DNA of 64,000 bases from Phycomyces nitens (lineage: Eukaryota > Mucoromycota > Mucoromycetes > Mucorales > Phycomycetaceae): NCBI GenBank assembly GCA_022702545.1, contig JAHRBC010000005.1, positions 372,001 through 436,000 of the forward strand, read 5' to 3'. Below, in pieces: positions 58,623 through 64,000 of this stretch (positions within the stretch are counted from its first letter, which is position 1; every line of letters starts with the position of its first letter). A program made the translations under genes and the position numbers. The notes beneath the pieces are model-generated. The model had not been told where the DNA came from and searched no databases. It saw only the letters and a list, made by a program, of their open reading frames with translations.

Positions 58623-59760
58623 ATGAATTCTCACATTGACACCACCAACTGGTTCTATATCCAATCTGCCGCTACAGGCGACGTCATCTCAGCAGACACA
58701 CACACATCAGACCCATTGCGCTCCCAAGTCTATGTCTGTCCCCCTAGACAGATCGACGAAGAATTATGGAAATGGGACGGACGGTTTATTGTCAACAAGG
58801 CCACCGAAATGGTCCTCGATATTCGCAAAGGTACACTTGCTGTGCCTCTCGGCCGCCAATTGTGCTTCGATTTCTGACCCTGATTTTTACATAGGTCGTC
58901 TACGATTAATTGAAGACACCGAGATCTGTCTTTTTAGCCGAAAGGAGATCGACTTTGCCCACAACCAAATGTGGGGTATCAATGAAGACAACGAAGACTG
59001 TCTCGGCCGCCCCCAGCCAGGCATCTTTATCTACTCGCACTACAACAATGACTGGGTGCTCGATATCCAGACTAACCCTGACGGCGCAAATAAGCTTATT
59101 CTCTTTCCTCACCAAAACATTGACAATGACAACCAGCGCTGGTCTCTTGTTTCATCTTCTGAATTTGAGCACCCCCTGTCAGGCGTCCCTACTCTTCTGT
59201 CCTCTCCACATTCTGCCACAGACTACAGCTCACCTTCAAACTCACTGCCTTCTACACCTGTACACGAACTCACTCTGGGCGAGTTCTCTGTCGGTCTCTC
59301 ACCTGCCAAGCGTGGATCTCAGAGTTCAGTCACAATGATCACAATTGACGCTTACAAAGAGTGCCACCGAATGGTCTATCTTGAAAGCAACCCTCGGCTT
59401 AGGCAAGTCTATAGAGATAGCTACCGAGTCTAATGACAAGGCTAACATTTGTACAATAGTGACAAGGCAATTGCAATGGCAGCTGCTTATCAGACATGGC
59501 AACATTGGAAGCATGACCAGCCTCACCCTACCATGACCTTTGTGGACTCTCAAGATACTCGATCTGAACTCCAGAAATTGGCCCAAGCAGAGGTAAGAAA
59601 AAACCAAACATCATTGTCTTTAAGAACCAGCTTCTCATCTTTCCATTAGGCCTCTCTTGTCTTTGATCAATGTGACCAACTGAGCAATCACAAGGAAACC
59701 GCCCTTTCACTTGCCAGTCGATTGATAATCCAGCTCTATGAAAACCCTTCTTCCCCTTAA
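58623..59760 (+). CDS. Ricin-B-like (beta-trefoil) lectin-domain protein
   Basis: Exons 58623-58830, 58895-59402, 59460-59592 and 59650-59760 give 319 residues. The first 170 residues carry beta-trefoil signatures: WFYIQSAATGDVISAD, LWKWDGRFIVNKATEMVLDI, the paired GIFIYSHYNNDWVLDIQ and the closing NQRWSL (a QxW-type motif). This predicts carbohydrate or other ligand binding. A Ser/Pro linker follows, then a helical C-terminus (KECHRMVYLESNPRLSDKAI) that recurs in fungal proteins of this type but has no function I can name. No signal peptide is seen, so it is probably intracellular. Intron 2 appears to be GC-AG (CTTAG|GCAAGT ... AATAG); GT alternatives create a stop. Confidence 0.75.
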
Positions 59761-62700
59761 ACACAAAACTTCCAATCCTTTGCCAGACCCCCGCAACCTT
59801 CCTTTCACCCCTTCCGCTTGTATCATCTCCCAACCCAATCCTTGTTATTATTATTCTGTATATGTACCTTTTTTTGTTTTATTGCTTTCTTGTTTTTAAT
59901 ATGTCTCACACTCCTTGGCATTTTCCAACTGCTTATTATTCTGTATTCATTATCTGTATTCTATCACCCAAATACACCCTCTCTCTCTCCTTGACTATGT
60001 AAATAATCCCAAAAATAAATAAAAAAGAGAACCTTACATAATTTAAAACATTAAAAAAAATATTGTTGATAGTTTGTACTAGGTGGTCTAATCGCGCAGC
60101 TCCATCAATAGACTTTATAATAGCGAATATTTAATGTACTCTGTATTCCACGGATAACATGTTAATTTGTTCCCAAGCCAAGTAAAGGGTATATTATTAT
60201 GGCTCCGAAGACCTGTTCAACCTCTTTGGTCTCGGAGGGCCTTCCCCGTAGGCAGGTTCTCATTACCCTGGTGTCACATAAAGGCTTGTTTGTTTATGCT
60301 CCTCTCTTCATTGGTGCCCTTTCAAGACAAGTCAAAGCTTTGTACGCCCTTGGCTAGTCTGTTCCTTTGTCACCAGCGTATAAACAGAAATGGACAGTGC
60401 TGTAGATTTCCCATTTCGCATCACCACTCAATTCAACGTCATCTGTACTCGGTCTATCTATAATCCACTTCTTTTTCATCCTGGAAGCACTCCGCCTCAC
60501 TCCGCAGAACCAAGGGCACATGATACTTGATAGCTAGAGCATTCAGATAAGCACGGATGTTGCTGGAGATATAATAGAATTCACGCCATTGATTCAATAC
60601 ATGTATATTCACAAATACCCTTTGGTTTATTGACCGGCCACAATGCCTCATAATCCAGTAGTCTGATCCCAGTGCATGGATACCGCCAAAGTATCGGCAG
60701 TTTATAAATGTGTATATTAAACTCAATAATATATATATATTTATATATAATTATACTATTGTCTATTATAAGCAGCTTTATAGATTAATTTTGGCATTTG
60801 CTTGTAAATCAGATTCCCAACGGTATTTTAACAATGCACCCATACCTTTTAGAAAGCACATTATTAATTATTATTATTTTTAAAAATAAATTCAATCCCA
60901 TTATCTTTTTTACTATAGTGATGGAAAGACAATTCCCAAGAAAAAAAATAAACATTGTATGTCGTCACCAAGTGTGACGTTTGTTATTCCAAGCCACAAT
61001 TCTGTTTAAATTCCCTGCTGCTTTGATTATAGTGTTCTTTGTGCTTGATGGTAAGTCAATATGATTCATTAAACAAATTCTAACAGATTGATTTAGAAAG
61101 GAGAGAACTTTGGCAATCCCCTTGAGAAGGACGGAACGAGCTTTTGCTCACACTACAACACCTCGGTGTTTGAAGGCATTGCTCTACGGAGCGTCTTGGC
61201 ATATTGCCACCAATTTTTTAAAATACAAGAAAATGAAAATAAGCCTTGTTCTTATAATTATAAGAACGAGGTAGGAGGAGTTGCTTGTGATGATTTTAAT
61301 AATAAAAATAATAAAAAAAAGAGTTGCTTTCCATTGCTGCATGTAATAGTAGTATTGAAATAAGCATGGCTATAAATACATGTATAATTATAATAATGCC
61401 CTTGTCTAATTACCAATGGCTCACATTTGTTCTTGCCTAAAAAAAAACGTGTGCACCTTCCATAGTGTGAAGCATGGTGCGAACGTCAATGCCATGGAAT
61501 AGTTTTAATGGCTGAGTCTATAAATTAATAGAGCCTTGAGTTTTGAAGCATAAAGATTATCAAGTGTCAGAGTATACCATAAAAAGAGGGCCGTTTTCTC
61601 TAGATACCTTTACCGTTCCTGTTGGGTTACAAATACGTATAGTTGATTTTCCAATTGGTTTAAAATACAGACACTTCTTGTCAAGTTGATTTATAATAAA
61701 ATCTCTTTTTATAGATAAACATGTTATGTATATATTTGTGTGTGTGTGTGTGTCCATCATGCTATAATACACTCTATCATTGAGCTCCCCAATGTACCTT
61801 GGCGATTGCTGAGCAATCAAAGACTCCTTTACAGCACCTGACGCACCTGACGCACCCAAAAACCTTCTCAAACATTAGTCAACTTTACCTTGATCAGTAC
61901 AGACTGTGTAATGTTGGCTAGTCGTCCTTGGTCTCATGTGAACGTCTCTTTTGTAGCTATACTACTTCTTTTGTGAGAAATTGAACCCAAAAAAAATATT
62001 TCTCTGACCAAGGCTTTAACCTTTTCAGCATGCGATTCGCGCATTGACTGGGTGCGACTTGGCCTGGGAAACAAGAATACAAATACCAATTGAAACATTA
62101 CTTGAAACTGCGGAAAGACACTGTATGATTAATAGTTATGGTGTTTAGAAAGTACCCTTAATTTTCCCTTTTTATACTTTAAGTAACGTGATATCGTCAA
62201 TGCCAAACATCTTTATATTGTCTGAATTCAAGGGATTCCTTTGGTGACAAATAGGCCAGATATCCAGATATTCTGATACCCAAACGCAACAGACTTGTAT
62301 TAAACCCATCACATAGGTAACACTCACACAAGAGGCATCTCAATTGGACCCTAAAAAATAAAAAATAAAAAAATAAAATATAGTCATGAGCACACTCAAG
62401 AATACAATGTTCGGCGTCCAATTTGTTACACCATTAGGACAGACGCATAAGCAAATCGACAAGGCGACAGGGAAGGTCTGGGTGTTGAGAATAATAAAAT
62501 AACATGTATAAAATGGAGCCGGATCCCACACAAGAGTCTTGTACACTCGTATCTGAGCATTTAACTCGAGCGATGTTGAGAATTCAATAGTGGAATCAAT
62601 AGCATGGTTTGTTGCGCCCCCGGGATCCTTGTAGCTTATTCTCTTTTACATGTTACTGGCTTAAAATAATCGTAATTGAGGTTTATGTTGACTAGGTCGC

Positions 62701-64000
62701 ATCTATGCTGTGGGCATTTTCCTTTGTTTTTGTTTGGTCCCATATTGGCATTTGTTCAGCAGAGCCAGGGTAACTAGAGCATTCTAAAACCAATATTATA
62801 TATTATATATTATATAGCATGATGAAAAAAAATTACAATTAGAAAGTATACATTAGCCATAACCCCAGTGCTCATTAAGATTCTTGTGTACTTTGAATGC
62901 GTCTTTTTGGTATCCCCACTATTCCAAAAATAAAGGCTGATGCCTTTATTATTTCGGGAACCAGCCAAGGAGTATCCAAAGCCTACAAAGCCTTAAAAAA
63001 AATTGATGAGTTGGGAGACAAATTACTGGTGTAACTTGGTCTCCCAAAAGTCTCTCTTATATGTTGCAATTGTACACTGGTTAGCTGATGTTGTACTGTA
63101 ACATTCATTAGATTCTCAAGAATGGACAATCTAGACTGTGAGGGCAAGTAGTATGTCTTTTACTTGGATGTCTGGTTATCAACAGATCATCAGAGTTGAT
63201 TTTATGACCATGTCAATAAAACTGTCATTTTGGTTTTAAAAAAGTGCCTTTGGTATCTTTGTAAATAATAAGATGTCTGTTGTAAAGATTGCATCGATAG
63301 ATCTGACTAATTATCTGTCATTAATCATTTTTCCATGTCTGAATGAATCTAAATCTATTAAATACGACTAGGAATCAATGGGATTCTTGAGATGCAAAAT
63401 ACTTTAATGATCAATAAATCTAATCTTTTTTATTATTATAATAATTTTGTTTGTATTATTAAAAATTGTTCCAGAGGCACAAGAACATACACTGGTATTA
63501 TTATTATTATAGAAGATTACCGAAATTGCCGAGTCGAGTATTGATGCTCCCAGTCTTGTCATACAATCTTATCGGAATTGGCATAAAAGAAGGAAAAAAA
63601 ATAAAATAGAGGAATACTGGGGGGTTGGTTTTTTTGTTGTTGCATCATTGACGATTAGAATACAACCAAGAGAATTATGAATATAGGCTTTGAAGGTAGG
63701 ACGGACTGTAGGCTAATATGGTTGGTATTGGGCTCTTCCGAAAGGTGACACATTATGCAAAAAGCAAGAGTCTTGTCTTCATTCTCCACCTCAGCTGATA
63801 TAGGTTCATCAAGACTACCGTAGCTGTATAACACTACAGGCAAATGACAGAAATGATGGTGATTATTAGTTGAAAGTTTTGTTCTGTCTTGGTCGATTGA
63901 AGAGTGTGACACTCTGGGGCCAAAGGGAGCCAAGATGGTTATTTAGATGTCTAGTTGTTGAGAATATGGTTCGGACATCTTTGATTGAATCGATCAATGA
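59761..64000. other. Gene-free right end of the window
   Basis: No gene is supported in 4.2 kb. Isolated features: T/C-rich 3' flank of the lectin-like gene; a minus-strand open frame at 60454-60726 of balanced composition but unknown identity; an intron-like GTAAGT...CTAACAG at about 61051-61086 with no convincing exons around it; a GT microsatellite near 61737-61753; AT-rich sequence thereafter. Confidence 0.4.

Overview
This window looks like nuclear DNA of a filamentous fungus, most likely an early-diverging one (Mucoromycota, Mucorales-like; Phycomyces is one candidate). The genes are compact, with many 40-60 bp GT-AG introns carrying CTAAC-type branch sites. Intergenic DNA is AT-rich and full of microsatellites. 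The protein set includes an APSES regulator, Gwt1, an Sct1/Gpt2-type acyltransferase, a septin, a Pho80-type cyclin and the fungal DASH subunit Dad1. The genus is an inference; kingdom Fungi is firm.

Layout. 1-33 kb is ordinary gene-bearing chromosome: an omega-like glutathione transferase (71-972,+), an APSES DNA-binding protein (2657-3997,+), a CCDC174-like protein (4259-5312,-), a CHD1 remodeller in five exons (5642-11294,-), Gwt1 in eight exons (13288-15005,-) divergent from ribosomal protein eS25 (15371-15929,+), an intronless LRR protein resembling STK11IP (16531-18456,+), a glycerol-3-phosphate acyltransferase in nine exons (18881-21528,+), a Pho80-like cyclin (26292-27608,+), a divergent septin (27982-29072,+) and an F-box protein (31414-33261,+).

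33-50 kb is a graveyard of mobile and rapidly evolving sequence. It holds two Tc1/mariner transposase remnants in opposite orientation, a diverged dispersed repeat in two copies about 10 kb apart, and several members or relics of a spliced gene family with a PD-(D/E)XK-like core (38.6-39.9, 42.7-43.9 and 48.9-50.1 kb). It also holds a decayed coiled-coil gene (35.4-36.5 kb) and a frameshifted gene of unknown family (46.2-46.8 kb). A clean Dad1 gene (46866-47105,+) survives as an island within it.

50.85-53.5 kb is the most unusual segment. It is a directly duplicated module made of a 15-bp inverted repeat around a pyrimidine-rich spacer, then a 41/43-bp minisatellite (about 19 and 29 units), then a pair of adjacent hairpins each closed by a GTAA loop. 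A small diverged copy of the same family lies inverted at 47.95-48.15 kb.

53.5-64 kb is sparse, with only a Ragulator LAMTOR3-like gene (57415-57983,+) and a ricin-B-like lectin-domain gene (58623-59760,+). Both appear to use a GC-AG intron. The genes do not form a pathway cluster. Themes shared across the window are cell-wall and lipid synthesis (Gwt1, acyltransferase), chromatin and transcription (CHD1, APSES), division (septin, Dad1, cyclin) and nutrient signalling (LAMTOR3, Pho80-like cyclin, possibly the LRR protein). I found no tRNA or rRNA gene. Splice sites were placed by eye from consensus and reading phase.
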